A stretch of 64,000 nt of DNA, from NCBI GenBank assembly GCA_902779705.1, contig CACZCR010000003.1, positions 186,001-250,000 on the forward strand. Reading direction: 5' to 3'. Under the pieces are notes generated by a model. That model ran no database searches. It saw only the letters and a program-made list of their open reading frames with translations, and had not been told where the DNA came from. This DNA comes from an uncultured Bacteroidales bacterium (GTDB lineage Bacteria; Bacteroidota; Bacteroidia; Bacteroidales; Paludibacteraceae). A program made the translations under genes and the position numbers. Positions 41,347-51,462 of this stretch are shown here, one piece after another (position 1 is the first letter of the stretch; the number at the start of each line of letters is the position of its first letter).

Positions 41347-43224
41347 TCATCTTCCCATCATAACCAACAATACACTAACGTCGTTGGGGCTGACGCCCGG
41401 GATACGGCTTGCTTCGCCTATACTGGTAGGGTGGATGCGATTTAGTTTCTGTCTTGCCTCGGTAGAGAGAGATTGTAGGGCGTTGTAATCATAATCGGCG
41501 GGCAGGTGAATTTGCTCCAAGCGCTGTAGCTTGTCTGCTGCTTGTCGTTCGCGCGCTATATATCCTTCGTATTTGATGGTGATTTCAGTTTCCTCTACCA
41601 CTTCATCGTTGTTTATGCAATTAAGCTTTTCTTTTAGTGCAGGAACAACTTCGGCTAAACCTAGTATACTTACCTGCGGGCGAGTAATCAATTCACGTAT
41701 TTTGCAACTATGTTGCAAACTTCCAGTACCTTGCTCCTCCAACCAACTGCTGATCTGATCTGCCTTGATCATTGTGTTGTTGAGAAAATCGGTCAATTCG
41801 CTGATCTTGGCTTGCTTCAGATCAAATACCTTTTTACGTTCTGCAGTGGCCAACCCAAGGTTATACCCTCGTGACGTAAGACGCTCGTCAGCATTATCTT
41901 GGCGTAGTAGAATACGGTGCTCTGCGCGGGAGGTGAACATTCTGTAGGGTTCATCCACTCCTTTGCATACCAAATCATCTATCAATACACCTATGTAACT
42001 TTCATCGCGTTGCATCACAAACTCCGGCATTCCATGTATCGCCAGGTGTGCATTGATACCTGCTACCAGTCCTTGCCCTGCTGCTTCTTCATAGCCGGTT
42101 GTGCCATTGATCTGTCCGGCGAAAAAGAGATTTTTAATCTCTTTTGTCTCCAATGTATGATGCAATTGAGTGGGGTCGAAAAAGTCATATTCTATCGCAT
42201 ACCCGGGACGATACATCACTACGTTCTCTAGTCCCCTAATGGTCTTCAATCCTGCTAATTGTACTTGCCAGGGGAGGGAAGAAGAGAATCCGTTAACATA
42301 GTATTCATTGCTATCTACACCCTCCGGCTCTAGAAACAGTTGATGCGCTTCTTTGTCGGCAAAAGTGACAATCTTGGTCTCTATACTTGGGCAATAACGC
42401 GGACCGATACTTTGTATTTGTCCGTTGAAAAGCGGAGAATCTGCTAATCCTTGACGAAGAGCCTCGTGCGTTTGCTTATTCGTATAGGTTATCCAACACG
42501 ACATCTGCTTCAGCACTCTCTGGCTATTCGGCATATACGAGAACCGATGCCAATCGCTGTCTCCCAATTGCTCCGTCAGCTCGTTGAAATCGATACTTCT
42601 TTTATCTATTCTCGCAGGTGTACCGGTCTTCATACGGTCTGTCCTAAATCCCAACGATCTTAGTTGATCGGTGATACCGTACGATGCATTCTCGGCAATA
42701 CGACCACCGGTGATCTTTGTACTACCAATATGCATCAGACCGTTCAAAAATGTACCGTTCGTTAGTATAACTGCTTTCGATTTCATCGAGATTCCAAGCA
42801 TCGTTTTTACACCGCACACTTGCTTGTTATCAATGATCAACTCTACTACTGTATCTTGCCATATATGCAGGTTATCCGTATTACTCAACGTCTCTACCCA
42901 TGCTTCTATAAATCGCTTCCTATCACTCTGGCTACGAGGACTCCACATGGCTGGTCCTTTACTGCGATTGAGCATCCTGAACTGTATTGCCGTCTTGTCT
43001 GTTACTTCTCCCATTTTTCCTCCAAGCGCATCTATCTCCCTCACAATCTGCCCCTTAGCAATACCTCCAACGGCCGGATTACAACTCATCTGCCCTATTT
43101 TATTCATATCCATAGTGATAAGCAGCGTACGGCTACCCATTCGTGCAGCTGCATGAGCAGCTTCACAGCCTGCGTGCCCTGCACCTACTACTATCACATC
43201 ATATGTAAAATCCATGTTTGTCAT
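41347..43224 (-). CDS. mnmG: tRNA uridine-5-carboxymethylaminomethyl modification enzyme MnmG (GidA)
   Basis: MnmG, with MnmE, modifies U34 in several tRNAs, using FAD and methylene-THF. The 625-residue protein begins with the dinucleotide-binding motif [14 protein letters not shown] and has the family segments [36 protein letters not shown] and [18 protein letters not shown] 43224 is chosen because it overlaps the yraN stop as ATGA; the ATG at 43266 would add 14 atypical residues and 43215 is also possible. It ends the mreB-to-mnmG operon. In many bacteria this gene lies next to oriC, of interest given the adjacent parS. Confidence 0.97.
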   Translation of the reverse strand: MTNMDFTYDVIVVGAGHAGCEAAHAAARMGSRTLLITMDMNKIGQMSCNPAVGGIAKGQIVREIDALGGKMGEVTDKTAIQFRMLNRSKGPAMWSPRSQSDRKRFIEAWVETLSNTDNLHIWQDTVVELIIDNKQVCGVKTMLGISMKSKAVILTNGTFLNGLMHIGSTKITGGRIAENASYGITDQLRSLGFRTDRMKTGTPARIDKRSIDFNELTEQLGDSDWHRFSYMPNSQRVLKQMSCWITYTNKQTHEALRQGLADSPLFNGQIQSIGPRYCPSIETKIVTFADKEAHQLFLEPEGVDSNEYYVNGFSSSLPWQVQLAGLKTIRGLENVVMYRPGYAIEYDFFDPTQLHHTLETKEIKNLFFAGQINGTTGYEEAAGQGLVAGINAHLAIHGMPEFVMQRDESYIGVLIDDLVCKGVDEPYRMFTSRAEHRILLRQDNADERLTSRGYNLGLATAERKKVFDLKQAKISELTDFLNNTMIKADQISSWLEEQGTGSLQHSCKIRELITRPQVSILGLAEVVPALKEKLNCINNDEVVEETEITIKYEGYIARERQAADKLQRLEQIHLPADYDYNALQSLSTEARQKLNRIHPTSIGEASRIPGVSPNDVSVLLVMMGR

Positions 43225-43670
43225 CTCTTTTTTCCTATTATCTTGCCCCTGTGTTGCCACTTCCAATTTCCGCTGAATGAACCGCTATAAGTCGTTCTTA
43301 TTTGAGGAGCAAAAACATTCTCCAGGTGATTACGATACAGTATCTCTTCGGTTTTCGCATCCACTACGATACCAATCACATCAAATCGTGGACTTTTGTC
43401 TATCTTATTATGCTTGATATATGCGTTTGCTGCCGCAATCATTCGTCTTTTCTTATTCTCATCTACATATTCCTCGGGTAACATCTCTCCGAAGAGTGTG
43501 GTACGTGCTTTAACCTCTACAAAAACAATCTCTGTTTTGCTTTCAGCGATCAAATCCACTTCCAGATGACCCATCCGCCAGTTATGTTCCAGAACGCGTA
43601 ATCGCTTATTCTTTAGCATTCTGGAGGCTTCTTCTTCGCCGATGATTCCTATAGGATCTGTTACAAACAT
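43221..43670 (-). CDS. YraN family endonuclease-like protein (UPF0102)
   Basis: The 149-residue protein has the UPF0102 restriction-endonuclease-like core: [42 protein letters not shown] and [11 protein letters not shown], with the Asp and Glu-x-Lys of a PD-(D/E)XK site in place. Its physiological role is unknown. It overlaps mnmG by 4 nt and lies 1 nt after rodA. Confidence 0.93.
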   Translation of the reverse strand: MFVTDPIGIIGEEEASRMLKNKRLRVLEHNWRMGHLEVDLIAESKTEIVFVEVKARTTLFGEMLPEEYVDENKKRRMIAAANAYIKHNKIDKSPRFDVIGIVVDAKTEEILYRNHLENVFAPQIRTTYSGSFSGNWKWQHRGKIIGKKR

Positions 43671-43671
43671 C

Positions 43672-45138
43672 TTATCTTAATCTTTCAGCTCCTGCTGCGT
43701 CCAATCGTAACATAATAAACAGCAGTAGAGTGAATCCCCACAATGAACTGCCTCCATAGGAGAAGAATGGTAATGGAATACCAATAACCGGCAGTACACC
43801 TAATACCATTCCTACGTTGATAATCAAGTGGAATAGGAATATCGAAGCTACCGAATAGCCGTATATGCGCGAGAAATTATCCCGCTGTTTCTCCGCCAAC
43901 CATATCAACCGCAGTATGAAAAGCAAATAGGCAATCAGTACTCCGGCTGTGCCGACAAATCCCCATTCTTCACCCACAGTGGTGAATATAAAGTCTGTTG
44001 CTTGCTCAGGAACAAACTTCATTTGTGTCTGTGTTCCCTGTAGGTATCCCTTGCCTAAGAATCCTCCGGAACCAATAGCTATACGGGCCTGATTGACATT
44101 GTATCCTACACCATTAGGCTCGTCTATCATGCCCAATAACAACTCAATACGTTTGCGCTGGTGATCACGAAGTACACTGCTGAAGGCAATATCGCATACA
44201 TTGACATAAACGGTGCTTATCAGTAGAAAAATACCTACTACCACCAGCGATGAATTGCGTTTGTACAAATTGGCAACGATCAGATAAATACTCAATGCTG
44301 ATACAACACCTATCCCTATCCAACCAAAATTGACAGGCACCCATGCATTCAAGATCAAACATGCTGCATAGATAACGGAAATGGTGCTTATTACAATAAT
44401 CTTTTCTGTCGTATGTCTATTTTCTTGTAATAGGAAAAATACGCCGATTATAGTTAAAAGCGCCATACAAATCACCACTCCTAACGAGCCGGTTCCTATT
44501 GGCACAGGCGTAGCACTATACTTGACAGCAAGGATAAATAGCAATATTGCTGCAACACCACATAACAGCACATAACCACTCATTCCCTGGCGATAGAATA
44601 CCAACAAGAACGCAGCGAACACAAGGGCCGAACCGGTCTCGTTCTCCCATACCATAATAATAGCTGCAGGTATGCCGATAATCAATAGTGGTCGCCACAG
44701 ATCCCTCCACGAACGTACGCGATATTCGTACTGCCCCATAAACTTAGCAACTGCTAAAGCAGTAGTCAATTTTGCAAATTCTGCTGGCTGTAAGCGGAAT
44801 GAGGAACCGATAGCAATCCAGCTGTATGAACCCTTGATTCCTCCAGGCGGAGACAAAAAGCGAGTTGCAATCAGCGCCAAAATCATTAGTCCGTATAGGA
44901 AATAAGCAGATGTGTCGTAGATCTTATAATCTAATAGTAGAATAATCGTTCCCAGCAAGAATGCACTCCCCAACCAGATCAACTGCTTGCCGGCATAGGT
45001 GCTGAAGTCGATAAACGACTCTTGGTCATAGGTGTGCGAAGCCCCGGCTATGTTTACCCAGCCGAAAATACACAGCCCTACGTAAAATGCTAGAGTGAGC
45101 CAATCTATGTTTTGCAATATGTTATTGTTTCGTTGCAT
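43672..45138 (-). CDS. rodA: Rod shape-determining peptidoglycan polymerase RodA (SEDS)
   Basis: RodA polymerises glycan strands together with PBP2 in the elongasome. The 488-residue SEDS protein has about ten membrane helices, SYSWIAIGSSFRLQPAEFAK (catalytic-loop region), ERIELLLGMIDEPNGVGYNVNQA, IAIGSGGFLGKGYLQGTQTQ and the end LPFFSYGGSSLWG. It is longer than E. coli RodA (about 370) because of extra helices in the middle (about 200-310), as is common in Bacteroidota. It overlaps mrdA by 17 nt. Confidence 0.96.
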   Translation of the reverse strand: MQRNNNILQNIDWLTLAFYVGLCIFGWVNIAGASHTYDQESFIDFSTYAGKQLIWLGSAFLLGTIILLLDYKIYDTSAYFLYGLMILALIATRFLSPPGGIKGSYSWIAIGSSFRLQPAEFAKLTTALAVAKFMGQYEYRVRSWRDLWRPLLIIGIPAAIIMVWENETGSALVFAAFLLVFYRQGMSGYVLLCGVAAILLFILAVKYSATPVPIGTGSLGVVICMALLTIIGVFFLLQENRHTTEKIIVISTISVIYAACLILNAWVPVNFGWIGIGVVSALSIYLIVANLYKRNSSLVVVGIFLLISTVYVNVCDIAFSSVLRDHQRKRIELLLGMIDEPNGVGYNVNQARIAIGSGGFLGKGYLQGTQTQMKFVPEQATDFIFTTVGEEWGFVGTAGVLIAYLLFILRLIWLAEKQRDNFSRIYGYSVASIFLFHLIINVGMVLGVLPVIGIPLPFFSYGGSSLWGFTLLLFIMLRLDAAGAERLR

Positions 45139-46966
45139 TCAGCTGAATGGTGCTTGAAGTGGTCATACGTTGATACAAATCTGTGTGCTCAATCTCACCC
45201 TTTAGATAGTACTCTATCATTAGTGTAGCAATAGGCACCGCCCATGTCGATCCATAACCGGCATTCTCTACTATCACAGCAATAGCGATCTTTGGATTGT
45301 CTTTCGGGGCAAAACCAATGAAAATAGAGTGGTCTCGGCCTCGGCTATTCTGTGCCGTACCTGTCTTACCGCACACTTCTACATCGTTGACAGAATAACG
45401 TTTACCTGTTCCGTTGGTCATCACTCGAGCCATACCGGTCTTAACTAATTCAAAATCATGGGCACCGATATTAGTGCGATGAATGCGCGATTTCATCGAA
45501 TCATTGCGATTCAAATGAGGGGTGATATAGTATCCTTCGTTGGCAATAGTCGCCGCTTGATTAGCCAGTTGGAGTGGGGTAACCAAAATCTCTCCTTGAC
45601 CGATACTCAACGAGCGGATAGTGGCAGCTATCCAACCGGTCTTGCCATACATGCGATCATAGAAGTCTTCCGAGGGCACATTTCCTCTGGCTTGTGGATA
45701 GACATCCGAGTCCTCAAACCGTGCTCCCAAACCAAACTGCATTACACTCTCCCTCCATTGGTGATAACGCTCATGAATTTTGGCGCGATTCTTTCCGTTG
45801 TTGGTTCCTTTCTGGATATAATCGTGAAACGCATTCCAGAAATAGGGGTTACAACTCTGTTCAATTCCATTCAGCAAACTGACCGGACTGCCATGTGAGT
45901 GAGTACACTTGATAGGCGTACTGGCCGTACCGCTACATGAGTACTGTGTATTGGCTGTGATAATATGATCGCCCAGACATACTAATGCTTGTACTGTCTT
46001 GAAGGTCGAACCCGGAGGATAAGCGGCCTGCGTCGCACGGTTAAGCAGAGGCTTGGTGTTGTCGTGGAGCAACTTCAGATAGTTCTTCGAGCGCTCTTTA
46101 CCTACTAACAATTGTGGATCCCATGTTGGATTAGAAGCCAATGTCAGAATCTCCCCCGTCGCCGGCTCGATTGCTACAATACTGCCTAGTTTGCCGTGCA
46201 ATAACTGCTCAGCTACATGTTGTAAGTTGATGTCTATGGTCAACTTCAAGTCTTCGCCGGCTTCGGCCGGTATGTCATCCGCTCCATCGTTGTAGTGCCC
46301 TTTGATGCGCCCCTTTGAGTCACGAAGCATCTTCTTGATTCCTTTCTTGCCGCGTAACGCTTTCTCGTAGGTGCGCTCAATACCATCTCGTCCTGAATAA
46401 TCACCGGGCACATAGTAGTTATCAGCATTGATATCATCCCAGTTGACCTCTCCTACACTGCCTAAAATATGAGCAGCTTCATGGCAGTTATAACTTCGGA
46501 TAGTTCGGTTGCGAATCTCTACACCTCTGAACTGATGCAGGTTTTCTTGCAGGCGTGCGATGTCCTCTTTCTGCAATTGGCTCATAAACACCTGCTGCGT
46601 ATATGTTGACCACCCCGGGTTTTTGCGCGTGTCCTTCAGCGCTTCCATGCGATCGTCAAAATCCTTTTTCTCGATATTGATCGTCCTGCAAAATGCCAAT
46701 GTGTCAAAGTTCTTAGGCATTTCGCGCATAGTCATCAAAATCTCGTAAATGGGCTGATTGTAAACCAATAACGAATCGTTCCGGTCATAGATCATACCAC
46801 GAGCCGGATAAACAGTCTGCTTGATAATGGCATTTCCTTCTGCTTTGCTACCGATCGATTGATCAATCACTTGCAGATGAAAGAGTAGCAAAAGATATAC
46901 AACTACTACACCAACGGCAATACCGCTGATTACATATTGTCGCTTATAGTAGTTGTCATTTGTCAT
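45122..46966 (-). CDS. mrdA: Penicillin-binding protein 2 (class B transpeptidase)
   Basis: PBP2 cross-links peptidoglycan during side-wall growth. The 614-residue protein has an N-terminal membrane helix (about 11-32), the pedestal domain with ARGMIYDRNDSLLVYN, and a transpeptidase domain with catalytic Ser320 in YPPGSTFK, SCN in IEQSCNPYF and KTGT in VEVCGKTGTAQN. It stands between mreD and rodA, with a 4-nt ATGA overlap to mreD. Confidence 0.96.
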   Translation of the reverse strand: MTNDNYYKRQYVISGIAVGVVVVYLLLLFHLQVIDQSIGSKAEGNAIIKQTVYPARGMIYDRNDSLLVYNQPIYEILMTMREMPKNFDTLAFCRTINIEKKDFDDRMEALKDTRKNPGWSTYTQQVFMSQLQKEDIARLQENLHQFRGVEIRNRTIRSYNCHEAAHILGSVGEVNWDDINADNYYVPGDYSGRDGIERTYEKALRGKKGIKKMLRDSKGRIKGHYNDGADDIPAEAGEDLKLTIDINLQHVAEQLLHGKLGSIVAIEPATGEILTLASNPTWDPQLLVGKERSKNYLKLLHDNTKPLLNRATQAAYPPGSTFKTVQALVCLGDHIITANTQYSCSGTASTPIKCTHSHGSPVSLLNGIEQSCNPYFWNAFHDYIQKGTNNGKNRAKIHERYHQWRESVMQFGLGARFEDSDVYPQARGNVPSEDFYDRMYGKTGWIAATIRSLSIGQGEILVTPLQLANQAATIANEGYYITPHLNRNDSMKSRIHRTNIGAHDFELVKTGMARVMTNGTGKRYSVNDVEVCGKTGTAQNSRGRDHSIFIGFAPKDNPKIAIAVIVENAGYGSTWAVPIATLMIEYYLKGEIEHTDLYQRMTTSSTIQLNATKQ

Positions 46967-47454
46967 TTCTTTTTGATAAACAGATAGCCGAATACCAATC
47001 CCAAAGTGATAGCACTACTGATAATAATTTGACCTATCGTAAATAGCCACCCGTGGAACCAATTGGTCAGCACAAATACCATCACATGATGAGTCACTAT
47101 CAGCACTGTAGCATAGATGAAAAAGGACATTGTGCTCATCGTTGACAGGTCGATTTCATCGGTCAAACGTTCGCTGTCAGCTACCATACGACCAATCAAG
47201 TACGGACGGATCAACATCAGTAGGGTACATGCTGCCATATGAACACCGGGACTGTTGCAAAAAGCATCCATGATCAGTCCTACCAACGCACCAATGATCA
47301 ATTCGGCCCAATTGGGTAAGGTGATAGGCATTATCAATAGGCAAACGATATATAGATACGGGTGACACAACCCGCTGAGATGTAGGTTGTTAATGAGTAA
47401 TATCTGTAGTAAAAAGATGATTACAAACCGTATGAATTGTTTACTCCATTTCAC
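46963..47454 (-). CDS. mreD: Rod shape-determining protein MreD
   Basis: The 163-residue protein has about five hydrophobic helices (FVIIFLLQILLINNLHLSGL, ELIIGALVGLIMDAFCNSPG and others). Sequence conservation in MreD is low, but size, topology, the G-x-x-x-D motif in the second helix and its place between mreC and mrdA identify it. It links MreC to the rest of the elongasome in the inner membrane. Confidence 0.92.
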   Translation of the reverse strand: MKWSKQFIRFVIIFLLQILLINNLHLSGLCHPYLYIVCLLIMPITLPNWAELIIGALVGLIMDAFCNSPGVHMAACTLLMLIRPYLIGRMVADSERLTDEIDLSTMSTMSFFIYATVLIVTHHVMVFVLTNWFHGWLFTIGQIIISSAITLGLVFGYLFIKKK

Positions 47455-48274
47455 TTTTCAGTTGTTCCAATTCTTTGTTGGCTATGTCGTTGTCAATCAC
47501 TTGGACATAACTTAGTTTGCTAAAGTCTGTGTATAACCGTACATCAATAGTCCACATGGCATCACCGTTCTTAACATACGCTTTTTCTACCACACCGACG
47601 GGCAAGTTCTCAGGGAAGGTCGTACTCAAACCACTGGTCAGGATGATATCTCCGGGTTGTACGTCAACAGACGATTCTACTTCCGTCAGTTGGGCATGCT
47701 TGTCATCATTTCCATCCCAACTAAGAGTGCCTAATTTGCTGTTTTTCTGCAAGCGGCAACTTACACCGAAATTAAGACTCGTTGTCACCGGAATAACAAT
47801 GGAGAAATGTTGACTGACTGTGCAGACTTTTCCTACTATTCCAATAGGTCCGATTACACCCATATCCTCCTTTATGCCGTCGCGCTCACCCTTATTGATG
47901 GTCATATAGTTCTTCATACCACCCATATTCATCTGAATCACTTTGGCTGGAATGAAATGGTGTTGCAGGTTGGCATAACGATATACATTCTCTGATTCCT
48001 TGTACCGCTCGCGCTCGTTGGCATAAAGCACCAGCTGGTTTCGAAGCATAACATTCTCCTGTTGTAATTGCTCGTTATCTTCCTTCAATTGGAAATAACT
48101 GACTATCGTGTTTTCCAACTCATAATGCCATGCTACCAGGCTGTTGCACGTCGACAAGACCGTGCTCTTGGGGTATGCAGAATTTTGAACAATCAGCAAA
48201 AATGCAGCAATCTCCAATAGTATGAATACTATGAAGTTGCTGTATTTTTGTATGATTTGTAGTAGGTTCTGCAT
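47441..48274 (-). CDS. mreC: Rod shape-determining protein MreC
   Basis: The 277-residue protein has one N-terminal membrane helix (FIVFILLEIAAFLLIVQNS), a coiled coil (LKEDNEQLQQENVMLRNQLV, about 63-90) and a beta domain with MTINKGERDGIKEDMGVIGP, GIVGKV and QPGDIILTSGLSTTFPENLPVG. MreC activates PBP2-RodA in the periplasm. It lies 11 nt after mreB and overlaps mreD by 14 nt. Confidence 0.95.
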   Translation of the reverse strand: MQNLLQIIQKYSNFIVFILLEIAAFLLIVQNSAYPKSTVLSTCNSLVAWHYELENTIVSYFQLKEDNEQLQQENVMLRNQLVLYANERERYKESENVYRYANLQHHFIPAKVIQMNMGGMKNYMTINKGERDGIKEDMGVIGPIGIVGKVCTVSQHFSIVIPVTTSLNFGVSCRLQKNSKLGTLSWDGNDDKHAQLTEVESSVDVQPGDIILTSGLSTTFPENLPVGVVEKAYVKNGDAMWTIDVRLYTDFSKLSYVQVIDNDIANKELEQLKSEME

Positions 48275-48285
48275 CGTCGGCTATA

Positions 48286-49302
48286 TTAACGGATCAGGAA
48301 ACCGAAGTTGTTCACATTCTCCAGTGCAATAGCTGTACCGCGTGCAACGGCGTGCAGCGGATCTTCTGCTACGTGGAACGGAATAGTGATCTTGTCGGTC
48401 AAACGTTTAGCCAAACCGTGCAGCAATGCTCCACCACCGGTCAGATAGATACCGCGGCGTACAATATCTGCGTACAACTCCGAAGGAGTTGCCTCCAATG
48501 CCATCAGGATTGCTTGCTCGATCTTAACGATACTCTTCTCCAAGCAATGTGCAATCTCCTGGTAGCTTACTGGAACAGACATCGGCAGTGCAGTCACCTT
48601 GTTAGGACCAACTACAATAAAGTCTTCCGGTGCATTCTCCAACTCCGGCAGAGCCGAACCTACTTGAATCTTGATGCGCTCAGCTGTCGGCTCATCGATA
48701 CGCAGGTTGTGCATACGACCCATGTACTCGATGATATCCTGATTCAAATCATTACCGGCTACCTTGATGGACTTGTTGCTTACAATACCACCCAACGAGA
48801 TAACTGCAATCTCGGTCGTACCGCCACCTATATCTACAATCATGCATCCTTCCGGACTCTCTACATCAATACCGATACCGATCGCTGCGGCCATCGGCTC
48901 GTAGATCATATAGATGTCACGACCACCTGCGTGCTCCGAACTGTCACGTACGGCACGAATCTCTACCTCAGTACTGCCGGACGGTATACATACCACCATA
49001 CGAATACTAGGGGTGAACCAACGGTTCTGCTTAGGAATCATGCGGATCATACCGCGAATCATCATCTCGCAAGCATAGAAATCGGCAATCACACCTTCGC
49101 GAAGAGGACGAATCGTGTTAATACGAGTACCGCCCTTACCAATCATCTGTTGTGCTTTTGTACCTACGGCTACCATCTTGTTGCTCGAATCGATAGCCAC
49201 AACAGAAGGCTCATCAATCACAATCTGGTTGTCACACATAATAATGGTGTTCGCCGTTCCTAAATCAATCGCAATCTCTTGCGTAAAAGAAAATAGTCCC
49301 AT
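48286..49302 (-). CDS. mreB: Rod shape-determining actin homologue MreB
   Basis: The 338-residue actin-fold ATPase has the phosphate loops IDLGTANTIIMCDNQIVIDEPS and IVDIGGGTTEIAVISLGG, VCIPSGSTEVE, and the adenosine motif LTGGGALLHGL. Its filaments guide side-wall synthesis, so the source organism is presumably rod-shaped at some stage. It is first in the operon mreB-mreC-mreD-mrdA-rodA-yraN-mnmG, with the promoter at 49390. Confidence 0.97.
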   Translation of the reverse strand: MGLFSFTQEIAIDLGTANTIIMCDNQIVIDEPSVVAIDSSNKMVAVGTKAQQMIGKGGTRINTIRPLREGVIADFYACEMMIRGMIRMIPKQNRWFTPSIRMVVCIPSGSTEVEIRAVRDSSEHAGGRDIYMIYEPMAAAIGIGIDVESPEGCMIVDIGGGTTEIAVISLGGIVSNKSIKVAGNDLNQDIIEYMGRMHNLRIDEPTAERIKIQVGSALPELENAPEDFIVVGPNKVTALPMSVPVSYQEIAHCLEKSIVKIEQAILMALEATPSELYADIVRRGIYLTGGGALLHGLAKRLTDKITIPFHVAEDPLHAVARGTAIALENVNNFGFLIR

Positions 49303-49389
49303 ATTTCAGTTTTTTAGTTAGTTTGTCATTGTTTTTGCTAAAATAGTCCATTTCTAAGCCTATTTTATGCGTAATTTATAAAAATTGTG

Positions 49390-49420
49390 CAAAGTTACAA
49401 CTTTTTTTTCATATACGCAA
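49390..49420 (-). promoter_or_regulatory. Promoter of the mreB operon
   Basis: TTG (49418-49420 minus), 20-nt spacer with eight A, TAACTTTG (49390-49397); the leader is about 80 nt and has no clear structure. Confidence 0.8.
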
Positions 49421-49441
49421 GCGCGCGCGAAATTTTTTTAT

Positions 49442-49474
49442 AAAAAAAGAGTGACGACTTTTCTGCCATCACTC
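49442..49474 (-). terminator. Terminator of tRNA-Asn
   Basis: GAGTGA and TCACTC pair (49449-49454 with 49469-49474), followed on the minus strand by a T7 run, 3 nt past the tRNA end. Confidence 0.78.
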
Positions 49475-49477
49475 TCG

Positions 49478-49551
49478 CGCTCCCTCAAGGACTTGAACCT
49501 TGGACCCCCTGATTAACAGTCAGATGCTCTAACCGACTGAGCTAAGGAAGC
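49478..49551 (-). tRNA. tRNA-Asn (GUU)
   Basis: The 74-nt cloverleaf has acceptor GCTTCCT with AGGGAGC, D arm GCTC/GAGC, anticodon arm CTGA-CTGTTAA-TCAG, T arm and discriminator G, as expected for tRNA-Asn. CCA is not encoded. It has its own promoter (49599-49629) and terminator. Confidence 0.96.
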
Positions 49552-49598
49552 TCGTGTTTTTGTGCCTCTAAAAAAGTGTTCCTTTTCAAAAGCGGGTG

Positions 49599-49629
49599 CA
49601 AAATTACTGCTTTTTTTTCATATATGCAA
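49599..49629 (-). promoter_or_regulatory. Promoter of tRNA-Asn
   Basis: TTG (49627-49629 minus) next to CATATATG, 20-nt spacer ending GCAG, TAATTTTG (49599-49606), CACCC. Confidence 0.82.
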
Positions 49630-49650
49630 GTTTTTTTGAAAAAAAATTCG

Positions 49651-49658
49651 TATCTTTG
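49651..49658 (+). promoter_or_regulatory. -7 element of the adenosine kinase-plsC operon promoter
   Basis: TATCTTTG followed by CA; the expected -33 TTTG at 20-nt spacing is absent (only GCAAG and a T-run nearby), so the promoter is degenerate or uses a different upstream element. It faces away from the tRNA-Asn promoter. Confidence 0.55.
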
Positions 49659-49706
49659 CAAAAAATTTTGAATTTTAAGCGATTTTTTAGGAAAATTGAC
49701 CCAAAA

Positions 49707-50711
49707 ATGAAAAAAATCTTAGGAATTGGTAATGCGTTAACCGACATGTTGCTCCAAGTGAGCGAGGATGATTTGCGCGAATTGGGATTCCCAAAAGGAA
49801 GTATGAACCTCATCACCATGGAGCAGGCTGGACAAATCCAAATGCGATTTGCCTCCGTGCGCAAACGTATGGTGGCCGGTGGTTCTGCCTCTAATGCTAT
49901 CAACTGTATTGCTGCTCTCGGTGGTAAGGCAGCTTTTCTTGGCAAGATCGGTAACGATGAAGTAGGTGATTTCTACCGCGAGGACATGATCAAGAACGGA
50001 GTCAAGCCCATTCTACTCACCTCCTCCACTGAAATGTCCGGATGTTCGATCGTGCTCATCACCCCGGATGGAGAGCGTACGTTTGCTACCTATCTGGGAG
50101 CTGCGTCCGAGCTCTCACCCGATGATATCGAGCGAGAGGCTTTTGTCGGATATGATATATTCCATATTGAGGGATACCTCGTTCAAAACAATGCCCTTAT
50201 CGAAAAAGCCATCCGCCTCGCCAAAGAAGCAGGATGTATGGTCTCGCTCGATCTGGCGTCCTATAATGTGGTTAACGAAAACCACCTCTTCCTTAAAGAA
50301 CTGATCCGCAAATATGTCGATATCGTCTTTGCCAACGAGGACGAGTCGTTCGCTTATACGCATCTTAACCCCGAAGAAGCAGTCCAGAAAATCGCCGAGG
50401 AATGCGACATCGCTGTGGTCAAAGTCGGCAAGCGCGGCTCCTATGTCCAGCAGGGTAGTGTACGCCATCACATAGGTGCGATCACCACTTCATGTACCGA
50501 CTCAACAGGAGCTGGCGACCTCTATGCAGGAGGATTCCTACACGCACTCAGTGACGGATTCGATATCCGCCGTTGCTGCGAGATCGGAACGATTGCTGCC
50601 GGACGAGTTGTAGAGATAGTCGGTACCAAACTCTCCGAAGAGACCTGGGACGAGATACGCCGTATATGCGCGCTCTATCGCGGATTCTTACAAAAATATA
50701 ATACCATATAA
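49707..50711 (+). CDS. PfkB-family sugar kinase, probably adenosine kinase
   Basis: The 334-residue kinase has the ribokinase/PfkB signatures VAGGSASNAINCIAALGGKAAF (first) and DSTGAGDLYAGGFLHAL (second, with catalytic Asp), and FANEDESFAYT in between. The sequence LGIGNALTDMLLQV at the start and overall length fit the bacterial adenosine kinase-like branch, but nucleoside, fructose and other substrates cannot be excluded. ATG 49707 is chosen; the frame upstream runs through the promoters. It leads a plus-strand run with plsC, a HIT protein and holB. Confidence 0.85.
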   Translation: MKKILGIGNALTDMLLQVSEDDLRELGFPKGSMNLITMEQAGQIQMRFASVRKRMVAGGSASNAINCIAALGGKAAFLGKIGNDEVGDFYREDMIKNGVKPILLTSSTEMSGCSIVLITPDGERTFATYLGAASELSPDDIEREAFVGYDIFHIEGYLVQNNALIEKAIRLAKEAGCMVSLDLASYNVVNENHLFLKELIRKYVDIVFANEDESFAYTHLNPEEAVQKIAEECDIAVVKVGKRGSYVQQGSVRHHIGAITTSCTDSTGAGDLYAGGFLHALSDGFDIRRCCEIGTIAAGRVVEIVGTKLSEETWDEIRRICALYRGFLQKYNTI

Positions 50712-50719
50712 CAGATGCT

Positions 50720-51427
50720 ATGAGAGTATTTTATGTCTTATACCAATATCTGATTGCTGTTCCGCTGGCGCTGTTGCTTACGATCTTCACTTCCATCTTT
50801 ACGATCGTATGTTACCCTTGGCGCAATGCCGAGTTTGTGCACAAAGAGCAGCAGTTCTGGTCGCGTAGTATGTGCCGACTCATGTTCTTACCTGTTACAG
50901 TGGACGGAGAAGAACATATCACACCGGGACAATCCTATGTTTTTGTCAGCAATCATCAGTCTATGTTCGACGTCTGGGTTATCTATGGATGGCTGCCCGT
51001 TGTCTTCAAATGGCTCATGAAAGCCGAATTGCGAAAAGTACCTTTTGTCGGAACTGCGTGCAAAGCTGCAGGACATATATTCGTCTCGCGCAAAAACGCA
51101 AGAGCTTCGTTCGAAAGCCTGCATCTCATTGAACAACAACTGGTTAATGGTGTCTCTACCGTCATCTTCCCCGAGGGAACACGCTCTAAGGACGGTTCGC
51201 TCGGACGCTTCAAGCGAGGTGCGTTCCAGATAGCGCTTGACCTCCAACTGCCTGTCATCCCTATCTCACTTAGCGGATGTTATCAAGCCATGCCTAAAGG
51301 TGCATGGACGGTGCATCGTCATCTCATTCATATGCATATAGGCGAACCCATTGACCTCAAACAGTTCGATGACCCACAAGAAGCGATCGATTTTGTTCGC
51401 CAAAAAGTAGAGGAGGGAATCCAATAG
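50720..51427 (+). CDS. plsC: 1-acyl-sn-glycerol-3-phosphate acyltransferase
   Basis: PlsC makes phosphatidic acid from lysophosphatidic acid at the inner membrane. The 235-residue protein has an N-terminal hydrophobic helix, the catalytic SNHQSMFDVW (H-x4-D), FKWLMKAELRKVPFVG, and FPEGTRSKDGSLGRFKRGAF, all family motifs. It starts 8 nt after the kinase gene. Confidence 0.94.
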   Translation: MRVFYVLYQYLIAVPLALLLTIFTSIFTIVCYPWRNAEFVHKEQQFWSRSMCRLMFLPVTVDGEEHITPGQSYVFVSNHQSMFDVWVIYGWLPVVFKWLMKAELRKVPFVGTACKAAGHIFVSRKNARASFESLHLIEQQLVNGVSTVIFPEGTRSKDGSLGRFKRGAFQIALDLQLPVIPISLSGCYQAMPKGAWTVHRHLIHMHIGEPIDLKQFDDPQEAIDFVRQKVEEGIQ

Positions 51428-51462
51428 CACAAATATAGTACAAACATTAAAACAACAACACC